64,000 bases of DNA from Glycomyces sp040645615 (GCF_040645615.1 NZ_JBEYYO010000016.1:69153-133152), one strand, 5' to 3'; shown: positions 7,136-16,450, counted from the first letter of the stretch. Notes: generated from the sequence alone by a model not told the origin. Program-made: numbers and translations.

Positions 7136-10100
7136 TCAGTGGGTAAGACGGATGGTGTCGATGTAGATGCCCGCTCCCCGGAACACCAAGTACAGGTCCC
7201 GGACGCCTTCCACAGGCGCGAGCGAGGCCTCGACCGTGGTGAAGGATTGGAGCCCAGCGGTTTCCGGGATCTCGACTTCCGCGAGGAGCAGACCGTCGGG
7301 GGCGTCGGCTCGGACTTCGATCACCGGGTCGGACAGGTCGGCCCAGTCCGCTGTCGTGGTGGCCGTGCGCAGCTCCACTCCCGCAACACCATCTAGCTTG
7401 ACCTTCGTGAAGCCCACATGGTCACCCGGGCGGCGCGATGCGGTCGAGTGGTAGCCGCCTTCACGCTCAAGCGTCCGCAAGCGCGAAACCTCCCAATAGG
7501 TGACGCCCTTGGCGATCGTGGCCTTCTCCCACACGTTCGCGCCCGCACTCAAATCGAGCGGAGCGATCACCTCCCCTTCGATGTGGGCGATCGCCTCAGG
7601 ACCACCGTCCCCGACCGTGAGCCGGTAGCGCCCGGTCTCGGTGACCCTCTTGCCGCTCACCACGTCCCACACGAACAGCGCCGCCGGATCGACCGCGACC
7701 GAAACCCTGCGAGCCTCCCCGGGCGCGACGTCCCCCACCCGCGTGAACCCCACGAGCTGGCGGCTCGGCACCCGGTCCCCATAGACCGAGTCGAGCGAGG
7801 TCGCGTAGACCAAGGCCACTTCATCGCTGGTCACCGAACCGGTGTTGGTGAGCGTGAACCCCACCTCGAACGGCCCCGAGACCTCGGCCGGAACCGTGAA
7901 GTCCCCGTACGCGAACGAGGTGTAGCTCAACCCGTGCCCGAACCCGTAGACCGGTTCGGCCTTGGAGTACCGGTAGGTCAGGCCAGCGGCGATCACGTCG
8001 TATTCGAGCATGTCGACCTCGCTCACCCGCCAAGCCTCGCTCCGGGGCCCAGGCTTAGGAAGTGACGCGAGGTCGGCGAGCCAAGTCGAGGTCAACCGCC
8101 CCGCGGGCGAGAAGTCCCCGGCGATCGCCTCAGCGAGCGCGGTACCGGCGGCCTGGCCAGCGTGGGAGGTGTAGATGATCGCGGCGACGTTGGGGTCAGC
8201 GGCGATGTCGCCGATCGCGAGCGGATACGACGACACCACGACCACAGTGGTCCGCCCAGGATTCGCCGCGGCCACGGCCCGCACCAGCTCGGCCTGACGC
8301 GGCGCGAGGTCGAGGCCGGGGCGGTCGAAGCATTCGCGGGCGTTGATGAGCGGGTGGTTGCCCACGAACACGACGGCGTGATCGGCCTCGGCGGCCAGCG
8401 CGGCGGCCGCGGCGGGTCCGTCCTCGATCACGGTCTCGGTCAGGACGGTCTCGCCCGGGCCCTTGGTGAGCGGAAGCGTCCCGTCCGCGGCGAGTCCGAC
8501 CCGGTAGGGCTCTGAGACCTCGGCGGGCACATGGTTCATCCCGAACAGCTCGACCGCACCGCCCGTACCGGCGGGGTGGTAGTGGAAGTTCTGGAACGTG
8601 AACCAGGCGTTGGCGTCCTCCATGAGCTCGTCGACGGCGGCGAGTGCGGGCCCGGTGCCGTCGGAACGCCCGTTCTGGTTCTCGAAGGTCTTGTCGTCGG
8701 CGGCGAATTCGAGGTAGTCGGCCTTGACAAAGCGTCCGGAGTCGGTGTGGCGGAACATGTACTGGTCATGGGCCCAGTCCCAGACCTCGAAGTGCGTGGC
8801 GCTGGTGAGCGTCTCGGCCGCGGCGGTGAGGGTGCCGTCCTCGGTCCGGTGCACGTACCGGCCCCCGGCGGTCCACGCGACAGTGTCGTTCCCGTTGTGG
8901 TGCAGCACCTCGAAGCGTTCACGCAAGGCCTGAAGCGGAGTGACGCGGCCTTCGGCGGGTACGAGCGGGCTGTAGTAGTCGCGCAGGTTGAGGTCGGCGA
9001 GCGGCCCGAGCACGGCGATGCGGGCGCCGGGCGCGAGCGGCAGCGCGGCCTCGTTCTTGAGGAGCACGAGTTGCTCGCGAGCGGCCTGGAGCGCGAGCGC
9101 CCGCGACTGCGGTTTGTCTTCGGGCGCAGAGGAAGCGGGTATCAGGTTGTAGGGGCAGGCGTCGCCGTCGAGCTTCCCCGATCGCACCAGGAACGTGAGC
9201 CAGTCGCGTACGACCTGGTCGACGTGGCTCATGTCGAGCCCGAACAACCCGCGCCGCACCGCCTCGGCGGCGGCCTCGCCGAGCGGGAGCTCCGAGCCGT
9301 CCCGGAAGTTGGTCTGCCCGGCTTTGAGCATGAGCGCGGCGGCCACGACGAGGGTCTCGTCCCGGTCCAGCTCCCCCAGGCCTGCGTCGGCGGCGAGCGC
9401 GGCTGGGTAGGACACGTCCCCTTCGGGCGCCTCCCAGGTGTCCCAGGGAGCGCCCTTGGTGGTGTGCAGGTTGACCGCGTCCCAGCCGTCGGGCAGGAAC
9501 TGGAACGGCCCCCGCGCCCATTCGTCCCGAAGGAGGTCCATGAGCGGGCTCGCGACCGAGGGCACCCCGTTGACGAGGTTGTACGAGGTCATCGCGCCGA
9601 GCACGGCCCCGGCCTCGACGGGCTCGCGGTAAGGCACGGCCTGGTACTCATGAAGCGCCCGAACACCCATCGAGGACGAGCCGCGGTGGCGGTGCCATTC
9701 GTGGTTGTAGCCGAGGTAGTGCTTCATCTCGGGAAGGATGCGCACCCAGGAGGGATGGCGGCCGCGAAGGCCCCAGGCGAGGGCGGTGACCATGGCGGCG
9801 ACGTGGTGCGGGTCCTCCCCGAAGCCTTCTTCGAAGCGCCCGGCGAGCGGGTTGGAGCGGATGTCGGCGACCGGCCCGAACCCGGCGAGCGCGTCCTGGT
9901 CCCTCTCGCGCATCTCGGTGGAGACGACCTCGCCGATGCGTTCGAGCAGCTCGGGATTCCAGGTGGCTCCGAGGCCGATGGCCTGGGGAAACATGGTGGC
10001 GTGCGCGAAGTGCCCGGAGCCGTGGAGTACCTCGGCGAAGCGGTTCTCGAGCTGAGGGAGGGTGTACCCGTCGGCGAGGACGAGGCCTTCGGGGATGCCG

Positions 10101-10201
10101 CCGAAGCAGGTGAGCTTCTGCTCCTCGCTCATGAGGGCGAGGAGGGCCTCGACGCGTTGGGCGACGGGTCGGTCGGGGTCGAGGTAGGCGGGTGCGCTCA
10201 T
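7136..10201 (-). CDS. Glycoside hydrolase family 3 beta-glycosidase with inserted domain and C-terminal CBM
   Basis: A 1021-residue enzyme likely to remove terminal beta-linked glucose or xylose from plant-type oligosaccharides. The N-terminal GH3 barrel has GFGPVADIRSNPLAGRFEEG and PEMKHYLGYNHE. The C-terminal GH3 sandwich domain begins near residue 370 (LVLLKNEAALPL) and includes YGFGHGLSYTSF and a fibronectin-III-like part. Residues about 420-560 are an insertion (RYVHRTEDGTL, then RHTDSGRFVKA) that looks like a beta-trefoil/fascin-like carbohydrate-binding module. The last 130 residues end LYLVFRGAGIYIDTIRLTH, typical of CBM6-type modules. The usual nucleophile motif SDW is replaced by FLPDGWDAVN. 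No signal peptide is seen, so it is probably cytoplasmic. Confidence 0.9.
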   Translation of the reverse strand: MSAPAYLDPDRPVAQRVEALLALMSEEQKLTCFGGIPEGLVLADGYTLPQLENRFAEVLHGSGHFAHATMFPQAIGLGATWNPELLERIGEVVSTEMRERDQDALAGFGPVADIRSNPLAGRFEEGFGEDPHHVAAMVTALAWGLRGRHPSWVRILPEMKHYLGYNHEWHRHRGSSSMGVRALHEYQAVPYREPVEAGAVLGAMTSYNLVNGVPSVASPLMDLLRDEWARGPFQFLPDGWDAVNLHTTKGAPWDTWEAPEGDVSYPAALAADAGLGELDRDETLVVAAALMLKAGQTNFRDGSELPLGEAAAEAVRRGLFGLDMSHVDQVVRDWLTFLVRSGKLDGDACPYNLIPASSAPEDKPQSRALALQAAREQLVLLKNEAALPLAPGARIAVLGPLADLNLRDYYSPLVPAEGRVTPLQALRERFEVLHHNGNDTVAWTAGGRYVHRTEDGTLTAAAETLTSATHFEVWDWAHDQYMFRHTDSGRFVKADYLEFAADDKTFENQNGRSDGTGPALAAVDELMEDANAWFTFQNFHYHPAGTGGAVELFGMNHVPAEVSEPYRVGLAADGTLPLTKGPGETVLTETVIEDGPAAAAALAAEADHAVVFVGNHPLINARECFDRPGLDLAPRQAELVRAVAAANPGRTTVVVVSSYPLAIGDIAADPNVAAIIYTSHAGQAAGTALAEAIAGDFSPAGRLTSTWLADLASLPKPGPRSEAWRVSEVDMLEYDVIAAGLTYRYSKAEPVYGFGHGLSYTSFAYGDFTVPAEVSGPFEVGFTLTNTGSVTSDEVALVYATSLDSVYGDRVPSRQLVGFTRVGDVAPGEARRVSVAVDPAALFVWDVVSGKRVTETGRYRLTVGDGGPEAIAHIEGEVIAPLDLSAGANVWEKATIAKGVTYWEVSRLRTLEREGGYHSTASRRPGDHVGFTKVKLDGVAGVELRTATTTADWADLSDPVIEVRADAPDGLLLAEVEIPETAGLQSFTTVEASLAPVEGVRDLYLVFRGAGIYIDTIRLTH

Positions 10202-10337
10202 GCCGGTCCGTTCGGTCGGGGTCGGGACCCTTCGACATTACGTCGCATGACCATACTAATTCAAGTGATTTGCGGACCGGGCCCGTCGGGCCGTCGCAGG
10301 CCGATGCCTCCCTATGCGGTTCGTTACGATTCCTCTC

Positions 10338-12794
10338 ATGAGCCCCCGCACCTCCCTCGGCGTCGACTTCGGCACCTCCCACACGATCGCGGTCGTCCGC
10401 CGCGCCGACGGGAGCGTGCGGCCGCTGCTGTTCGACGGCGCGCCGCTCATGCCCTCGGCGGTGTGCGCCGACGCCGAAGGCGGGCTGCTGGTGGGCCGCG
10501 ACGCGGTCCACGCCGGGCGCAGGCACCCCGAGCGCTTCGAGCCCAATCCGAAACGACTCATCGACCGCCCCTCCACATTGCTCGGTGAGCGCGAGTTCGC
10601 GGTCCCCGAGCTCATCGCGGCGGTCCTGGACGCGGTGTCAGCCGAAGCCCGGCGCGTGATCGGTGCGCCCGAGCAGGTCACGCTCACCGTCCCGGCCGAA
10701 TGGGGCCCGGCCAGAAGGAAAGTGGTGGAGGACGCGGCGACGCGTTCAGGCCTCGGCCCGAAGGTCCGCCTCGTGCCCGAGCCGGTAGCGGCCGCGACGT
10801 ACTACGCCGAGGCGCTCAAGCACCGCATGGCGATAGGTTCCTCCATTGTGGTCTACGACCTCGGAGCGGGCACGTTCGACGCGAGCGTGGTGCGCCGCGA
10901 CGGGAACGGCTTCACCACCGTGGCCCTGGACGGCCGGGGCGACCTGGGCGGGCTCGACATCGACGCCGCGCTCATCGACCACCTCGGCACCACCTACGGG
11001 TCGCGCGAAGGCTGGAAGAACCTGGTGAACCCCACCACGATCGAGGAGCGGCGCCACTTCCGCGAGTTCCAAGAAGAGGTCCGCAGCGCCAAGGAGCGCC
11101 TGTCGCGCCACCAGCAGTCCGACATCGCGATCCCGCTGCTCAACCTCGAAGCGCACCTGACCCGCTCCGAACTCGAACGCCTCGCCGAACCGCACCTGGA
11201 GCAGACGATCCGCGTCACCCAGGCCGTGATCGCCGCGGCCGGGCTCGACCTCGCGCAGAGCGCGGGCGTGTTCCTCGTCGGCGGCGCGAGCCGGATGCCG
11301 TTGGTGGCGACCATGCTCCACCGCGCGCTCGGCATCGCCCCCACGGTGCTCGACCAGCCCGAGGTCGTGGTCGCCGAGGGCAGCGTGCTGTGGACGCAGG
11401 CCGACACGACCACCCTGCCGCTCCCGCCGCACACCCCCGCCGCGCCGCCCGCGCCCGTCCAGGCCGCGCCCACACCGCAGCTGCCACCCGCGTCGCCGCC
11501 GTACACCAGCCCGGCCCGCACCGCCCCGCACCCGGTCTACCAAGCGCCCCATACCGAACCGGTCCACCGCGACCTGCCGCCCCAGCGCGCCGAGACATTG
11601 CCCCTCTCGCCCCCGCAGTCCCCGCCCCGGCCCCAGACCGAGGCCGAACGCCAGAGGGCCAAGCGCTTCGGCCGCCGGTTCCTCGTCGCGTTCATCATGG
11701 TGGACGTGCTCATCATCGCCGGCCTCGTCTGGTACTTCGGCAGGCCCGACGAGGACCAGCAGCCACCGCAGAACACCAGCGGCGAGTTCGAACTCGACCT
11801 CCCGGACGCCGAACTCGGCGAACTCGTCCAGTCGTTCCCCGCACATGACGGCGCCGTGGTCTCCTTGACCAGCATCGAGACCGACGCGGGGCCGGAGCTG
11901 TTCTCGGCCGGCAGCGACCGCAAGGTCTACCGCTGGAGCGCCGACAGCGAGGATCCGGTCGACGACTACGACTTCGAGGACGGAATCCGTTCACTGTGGT
12001 CGGTAGACTGGGGCGGCGCCGAGACGGTCGTAGTCGTCGACAGCACCTACCGCCCGCACCTGCTCGACCCCGAAAGTCAGGAGTTCCTCGCACCAGGCGA
12101 ACCGGTGATGCCCGCCGATGTCGAACCCCAGCGCGTCGCGGTCGGATCCTGGGACGGGGAACCGGTACTCGGCCTCATCTCCGAATCCGAGTGGGAGTTC
12201 TTCCAGATCACCACGGGCCTGTCCACGGGCGTCGTGGACCTCCCCTCAGGGCTCGGCTGGGCCAACTTCTTCTTCGCCGACGGGGGCGTGGGCCTTTCCG
12301 GCATCGACAACGAGAACCAGATGACCGTCCTGTGGCCGGTGTTCATGTTGACCGAGGGGGGCACCGGGGGCGGCGTCAGCTTCACCTCGGACGCGACCGC
12401 GCCCGATGCCGTCCCCGAAGGGGACTCGCCCAACGCTGTCAGCATCGTCTACGACGACGGCGCTCCTTACGCGATGGTCCGCACCACATACGGCGAACTG
12501 CGGGTCTGGGACTTGAACACGCTCGACTTCCAGGACGCGGGCCTGGCCGGTCTCATGCCCTCCGACCACGTCTGCGCCGAGATCGTGACGACCGACCGAG
12601 GAGAGGCGCTCTTGTACATCGGCGAGGGCGGCACCGGATACGTTTACATCGTCGAGGTCGACGAGCGCATCGAGCTCGGCGACGACACCACCGGCCCGAT
12701 GACCAAGCAGGCACGAGTGGTCGCAGGCGGCCGCGACTTCGCGGTCACCGGCGACGCGAACGGCAATATTCAGATCTGGAGCCTGGGACAGTGA
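10338..12794 (+). CDS. Membrane-anchored Hsp70-like ATPase with external beta-propeller
   Basis: The 818-residue protein has three parts. The N-terminal actin/Hsp70 ATPase domain has LGVDFGTSHTIAVV, then YDLGAGTFDASVV near 175, and VFLVGGASRMP near 310. A Pro-rich linker covers about 365-440. One transmembrane helix (FLVAFIMVDVLIIAGLVWYF) is followed by a roughly 330-residue WD40-like propeller (ELFSAGSDRKVYRW, DANGNIQIWSLGQ). There is no DnaK substrate-binding domain. Such fusions are known in actinomycetes but their role is unclear; a cytoplasmic ATPase coupled to an outside sensor is my inference. The start was moved to the ATG at 10338, seven bases after TACGAT. It overlaps the next gene as GTGA. 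Confidence 0.88.
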   Translation: MSPRTSLGVDFGTSHTIAVVRRADGSVRPLLFDGAPLMPSAVCADAEGGLLVGRDAVHAGRRHPERFEPNPKRLIDRPSTLLGEREFAVPELIAAVLDAVSAEARRVIGAPEQVTLTVPAEWGPARRKVVEDAATRSGLGPKVRLVPEPVAAATYYAEALKHRMAIGSSIVVYDLGAGTFDASVVRRDGNGFTTVALDGRGDLGGLDIDAALIDHLGTTYGSREGWKNLVNPTTIEERRHFREFQEEVRSAKERLSRHQQSDIAIPLLNLEAHLTRSELERLAEPHLEQTIRVTQAVIAAAGLDLAQSAGVFLVGGASRMPLVATMLHRALGIAPTVLDQPEVVVAEGSVLWTQADTTTLPLPPHTPAAPPAPVQAAPTPQLPPASPPYTSPARTAPHPVYQAPHTEPVHRDLPPQRAETLPLSPPQSPPRPQTEAERQRAKRFGRRFLVAFIMVDVLIIAGLVWYFGRPDEDQQPPQNTSGEFELDLPDAELGELVQSFPAHDGAVVSLTSIETDAGPELFSAGSDRKVYRWSADSEDPVDDYDFEDGIRSLWSVDWGGAETVVVVDSTYRPHLLDPESQEFLAPGEPVMPADVEPQRVAVGSWDGEPVLGLISESEWEFFQITTGLSTGVVDLPSGLGWANFFFADGGVGLSGIDNENQMTVLWPVFMLTEGGTGGGVSFTSDATAPDAVPEGDSPNAVSIVYDDGAPYAMVRTTYGELRVWDLNTLDFQDAGLAGLMPSDHVCAEIVTTDRGEALLYIGEGGTGYVYIVEVDERIELGDDTTGPMTKQARVVAGGRDFAVTGDANGNIQIWSLGQ

Positions 12795-13297
12795 TCACCC
12801 TGATCGTGGCGGCGGTCATCGTCGCCGCCGCAACCGCCTACGTCCTCTGGGCCATGAGCCAGGAGCGGCGCATCGAGACCACCGCACACCTCGACGCCCG
12901 CCCCAACGAGGTCTGGGCCGTCCTGTCGGACTTCCCCGCCTATGGCGAGTGGAACCCGTTCATCACCGAGATCTCGGGGCTCCTGGCCGAGGACGAGCGC
13001 CTCGACGTGGCCTTCACCCAGTCGAACGGGAAGGTCAGCCGCTTCCGCCCCAGAGTGATCCGCGTCTCCCCGGCCCGGCAGATCCGCTGGCTCGGCAAGC
13101 TCGGCCCCGGCGGCCTGTTCGACGGCGAGCACTACTTCGTGCTCGAACCCCAAAGCGACGGCACCACCGTCCTCACCCACGGCGAACGCTTCACCGGGAT
13201 CCTGGTCCCGCTCATGAAAGGCCTCCTGGCCGACACCGAGCACTCCTTCGCCAAGATGAACGAGGCGCTCACCGAACGCGTGGCGTCCAGGGCATGA
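12791..13297 (+). CDS. Membrane-anchored SRPBCC (START-like) protein
   Basis: A 168-residue protein with an N-terminal hydrophobic segment (LIVAAVIVAAATAYVLWAM) followed by a polyketide-cyclase/START-like lipid-pocket domain. The domain shows the characteristic opening ETTAHLDARPNEVWAVLSDFPAYGEWNPF and a final amphipathic helix (MKGLLADTEHSFAKMNEAL). It may bind a hydrophobic ligand; no catalytic residues can be named. The GTG start overlaps the Hsp70 stop, so it is co-expressed with that membrane ATPase. A strong hairpin follows directly. Confidence 0.85.
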   Translation: MITLIVAAVIVAAATAYVLWAMSQERRIETTAHLDARPNEVWAVLSDFPAYGEWNPFITEISGLLAEDERLDVAFTQSNGKVSRFRPRVIRVSPARQIRWLGKLGPGGLFDGEHYFVLEPQSDGTTVLTHGERFTGILVPLMKGLLADTEHSFAKMNEALTERVASRA

Positions 13298-13300
13298 AAA

Positions 13301-13326
13301 CGCGCCGCGGCCGAAGCCGCGGCGCG
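13301..13326 (+). terminator. Intrinsic hairpin after the SRPBCC gene
   Basis: A perfect 11-bp stem, CGCGCCGCGGC/GCCGCGGCGCG, closes on a CGAA loop, three bases after the stop codon. There is no U-tract, as is common for actinobacterial terminators. It can also serve the convergent chaplin-like gene. Confidence 0.8.
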
Positions 13327-13367
13327 AGTGTGGTGACCTACCAGGGCCCGAAGGCCCTCGTCAATCG

Positions 13368-14327
13368 TTAGAGCACACCGGAACCGGCGAGCTCGGTGAC
13401 ACCGGAGACCGTGTCCGCAACACCTTCGGAGGCGGTGTTGCCGACCAGGCCGCCGACGACCGGGACGTTGCTCGCCACGCCGGTCACCGCGTCGAGAGGC
13501 AGCGGAAGCTGCTCCTCGGCGAGGTTCGTGTTCACCGACTCGGTGGTGGCGAGCTCCTTGTGGGACTTGTGCTTGTCGTGGCCGCCGGGGATCTCGGCGT
13601 CCGCGCCGCCGTCGCACGAGGCGGTGGCGATGCCGAGGATCGCGATGGCGTTGCCGCACACGTTGACCGGCACCTGGATCGGCGCGTACACCTGGTTGCC
13701 GTTGCCCAGGCCCACGTTGTCCTGCGTGGTCAGGTCGCCGCCGCCGGCGAAGTCGGCGCTGGCGCCGCCGTCGCAGCCGGCGCCGGAGACGCCGAGGATC
13801 GAGACCGCGTTGCCGCAGGCGTTGATCGGCGCCTGGACGGGGGCCAGGAGCTGGTTGCCCGAGAGCGCCCCGTAGTTGCGCTGGGTGGTGGTGTCGGATT
13901 CGGTGACGTGGCCGGACTCGGTGATGACGGCGTCCGAGCCGCCGTCGGACCAGGCGCCGGAGGTGCCGCCGACGGCCGCGGCGATGCCGCTGACGTCGAC
14001 CGGGACCTGCACCGGCGCGTAGACCTGGTTGCCGTTGGCGAGGCCGACGTTGTCCTGGGTGGTCAGGTCGCCCGCGCCGGCGAAGTCGGCGCTGGAGCCG
14101 CCTTCGCAGCCCGCGTCGGCGGTCCCGAGGACCGCGGCAGCCACACCGCAGATGTTGATGGGCGCCTGGATCGGCGCGACCACCTGGTTGCCCGAGAGGG
14201 CCCCGACCTGGTCCTGCGTGGTGACGTCAGGGCCCCAGGCGTGGGCGGTTCCGGCGCCGGCGACGAGGACGGCCCCCGCAGCGACGAAGCCGGTCTGCGC
14301 GGTCTTGCGTGCCCATGAGTAGCTCAA
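13368..14327 (-). CDS. Secreted protein with four chaplin-type repeats
   Basis: A surface protein related to the amyloid-forming chaplins that make aerial hyphae hydrophobic. After a signal peptide (FVAAGAVLVAGAGTAHA) come four units of about 55 residues, each with the core GNQVxAPxQxPxxxxG. Units 1, 3 and 4 keep the two disulfide-type Cys (ICGVAAAVLGTADAGCEGG and relatives). In unit 2 both are lost (VSGIAAAVGGTSGAWSDGG). A Lys/His-rich linker and a hydrophobic C-terminal region (PVVGGLVGNTASEGVADTV) follow, with no LPXTG motif. A TTG at 14327 is preferred over the GTG at 14339 because AAAGGTGAG lies 7 nt upstream of it. Confidence 0.87.
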   Translation of the reverse strand: MSYSWARKTAQTGFVAAGAVLVAGAGTAHAWGPDVTTQDQVGALSGNQVVAPIQAPINICGVAAAVLGTADAGCEGGSSADFAGAGDLTTQDNVGLANGNQVYAPVQVPVDVSGIAAAVGGTSGAWSDGGSDAVITESGHVTESDTTTQRNYGALSGNQLLAPVQAPINACGNAVSILGVSGAGCDGGASADFAGGGDLTTQDNVGLGNGNQVYAPIQVPVNVCGNAIAILGIATASCDGGADAEIPGGHDKHKSHKELATTESVNTNLAEEQLPLPLDAVTGVASNVPVVGGLVGNTASEGVADTVSGVTELAGSGVL

Positions 14328-14599
14328 GAGAAGTCTCACCTTTCAGGGAATTCGTTGTCGTTCTTCCATCACGTGTCCCCCGTGAAGCTCCTTGACTCCG
14401 ATAGCTTGTGCGCGTTCGATACCGCGAGCTGGGTCTCGCTCGAACAGGGTGCATCGGGGTCGGGGAGAGTTGTCGGTCGGCGGGCCACCGGGGCGGCATC
14501 GGAGGGCTGCGGTGCACCGCTGCGCTCCTCGGGCCGTAGGGTCCGGGGCCCGTCGACCGTCCGACCACAGCGCGAACGCCGAGGCCGTCGATATTTGCC

Positions 14600-15028
14600 C
14601 TAGAAGGGCAGCGGGACCGGAAGGCCGCCGCCGAGATCGGAGAGCAGGTCGGTCAGCGGGTTGCCGACGTCGGCCGGCTTCTCCTGACCGGTCTGGCCCT
14701 TGACCTGGTCGGCGACCTGGCCGACGGGCGCTTCGGGCTTGGCCTCGGCGCTGGGTCCGGCGGGGACCACCGCGTCGAGTCCGGGGATCGCGTCGACCGG
14801 GATCGCGTTGAGCCCCGGCACTTTGCTCGTGACGCCGCCGGCGATGCCGGTGACCGCGTCAGGGGAGACCGGGAGCCCCCCGAGGGCTTCCGGAGTCGCC
14901 TGTACGAGGTCGGTGGCCGATTCCTCGGCACCGGTGTCGGCGGCCTGGGCCGCCCCTCCCGCGAGCAGCAGAGCCCCCGTGGCGAGGCCTCCGACGAGGC
15001 CCGCCGTACGCGCAGTGCGCATCTTCAT
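14600..15028 (-). CDS. Small secreted protein next to the chaplin-like gene
   Basis: A precursor of about 142 residues with a clear signal peptide (MKMRTARTAGLVGGLATGALLLAGGAAQA). The mature part is acidic to neutral and rich in Gly, Val and Pro, with recurring segments GGVTSKVPGLNAIPVDAIPG and a C-terminal LLSDLGGGLPVPLPF. The recurring 'DAVTG(I/V)A... VPxxGG' pattern is also found at the C-terminus of the chaplin-like protein, suggesting shared ancestry or partnership. The start was set to the ATG at 15028, which has GAGAAAGG upstream, rather than the ATG at 15052. No enzymatic function is suggested. Confidence 0.75.
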   Translation of the reverse strand: MKMRTARTAGLVGGLATGALLLAGGAAQAADTGAEESATDLVQATPEALGGLPVSPDAVTGIAGGVTSKVPGLNAIPVDAIPGLDAVVPAGPSAEAKPEAPVGQVADQVKGQTGQEKPADVGNPLTDLLSDLGGGLPVPLPF

Positions 15029-15052
15029 CTGCTTTATCGCCTTTCTCCGCAT

Positions 15053-15484
15053 CGCCCGGCTCTGGTCGGCGGCTGGGGAAGCAGCACGGATCGACCGCCG
15101 AGCGGTGCAAGATTGCTGAATTGTCAGTGCTTGACCAGCGGGCCCGGGCAGCGCGCGCCTTGACCGGCGCTCGATCTGCCGACTGCGGTTCTCAGCCGCG
15201 AACGAGGCGGCTGGATCGCCGCCGGTTCGAGAACCGCCCTCGCTGTCCTGGGGGCCGGTGACACTCCGGCCCGGCCGCTCCTTGCGCGACCACCCTGACT
15301 AACTGGAGAGACTGGGGAGCGGTTACGCCCAGACGCGAAGAAATTCGAAAAAATCGCGAAGTTGCGGGCCTGAAATATGCGGATGACTCATATGTCCGCG
15401 AGGAAACACGAAACGGCCCTCCACTCCCGCGAACGAATGAACGTCGCCGGAAATGAAGGGCCGCAACCCGAAAGAGTGAGCCGT
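15053..15484. other. Intergenic stretch without a recognisable gene
   Basis: This should contain the promoter of the small secreted protein and the end of the dedA transcript. The only structure I see is CGGCCCT (15414) and AGGGCCG (15457), which could pair across a 36-nt loop, and a short GCGGA/TCCGC inverted repeat around 15378-15398. Neither is convincing. Confidence 0.5.
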
Positions 15485-16234
15485 CTAGCGGATCCGAGGC
15501 AGGATCACGGTGTCGTCGCGACGCTCGGAGCCGTCGCCCTCGCCGCCGTCGCGGCGCTTGCGGATCAACTTGATGGTGCGCGAGACCACGAACCACACGA
15601 ACAGGCCGCCGATGACCACGAGCACGAGGTTGCTCAACAGATCCGAGTACTGCGAGATGATCGGCTGGATCGTCGGGCCGAACGCGAAACCGAGCCCGAC
15701 CCAGATCGCGTTCCACACCACCGAACCGATCAGGGTGTAACCGGTGAACTTCCAGAACGGCATCTTCTCGATCCCGGCCGGGACCGAGATCGCACTGCGC
15801 ACCAACGGGACGCAACGCCCCACCAGCACCGCGACCCCGCCCCATCTGGCGAACACCCGCTCGGAGCGCTCGAAGTCCTTGAGCTCCAGCAGCGGCAGCT
15901 TCTCGAACAGCCACCGGGTGCGCTCGCGCCCGAACGCGTACCCGACGTAATAGAGGACATAGGCCCCGATCATCGAACCGATCGCCGCGCACAGCATGAC
16001 CAGCCAGAAGTTCAGCTTGCCGTCATAGGCGAGGTATCCGGCCACCGGCAGGATGAGTTCGGAGGGGATCGGAGGGAAGATCGACTCGATCGCGAGGGCG
16101 AGGCCCACGCCGACCTCGCCGAGCGTCGTCATGAGACTGAGCACCCACTCGACCAGGTTCCCCTGATCCTCATGCGGGGGAAGCTCGCCTGCGGCAGCGC
16201 TGACTGCGAGGGCCTGACTGAGGATGTTGGTCAC
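15485..16234 (-). CDS. DedA family membrane protein
   Basis: A 249-residue DedA/SNARE-associated protein of the cytoplasmic membrane. The family is linked to undecaprenyl-phosphate recycling, proton-motive force and envelope homeostasis. Diagnostic features are FPPIPSELILPVAGYLA, the GxxxGxxxxYYxG-type stretch (GSMIGAYVLYYVGYAFG), FARWGGVAVLVGRCVPLVRS and the PxG motif in SVPAGIEKMPFWKF. The C-terminal tail is charged and cytoplasmic. I chose the GTG at 16234 because a TACGCT hexamer lies six bases upstream, as expected for a leaderless transcript. The frame is open for 24 more codons of Arg-rich sequence. Confidence 0.92.
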   Translation of the reverse strand: MTNILSQALAVSAAAGELPPHEDQGNLVEWVLSLMTTLGEVGVGLALAIESIFPPIPSELILPVAGYLAYDGKLNFWLVMLCAAIGSMIGAYVLYYVGYAFGRERTRWLFEKLPLLELKDFERSERVFARWGGVAVLVGRCVPLVRSAISVPAGIEKMPFWKFTGYTLIGSVVWNAIWVGLGFAFGPTIQPIISQYSDLLSNLVLVVIGGLFVWFVVSRTIKLIRKRRDGGEGDGSERRDDTVILPRIR

Positions 16235-16450
16235 GCGGCCAGCGTAACCGGGCCCGTTCATCCCCCGCCTCGGTCGTCGGACCGAACTTCGCACCCGAGG
16301 CCTCAATCGTTATACCGAGCAGGCACCGCCTGGTGTCGCACGCGTGCGGGCACACGCCATACTTAGTGGTAATTTCGCGCTTCCCAACGGCTCGCACGAC
16401 CGGTGACGTCCCGTTCAGCGCTCACCGGATCGCAGTTCGAGGGGGCTTCG

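Noticed and set aside
8531..10588. 685-codon plus-strand frame opposite the GH3 gene
   Set aside because: It is antisense to a clear glycosidase, has no domain, and shows composition typical of shadow frames.
13560..14318. 252-codon plus-strand Gly/Val/Arg-rich frame opposite the chaplin-like gene
   Set aside because: Its apparent repeats are the reverse complement of the chaplin repeats.
15378..15463. Possible terminator or riboswitch upstream of the secreted protein gene
   Set aside because: Arms are only 5-7 bp with loops up to 36 nt, no better than expected in GC-rich DNA.
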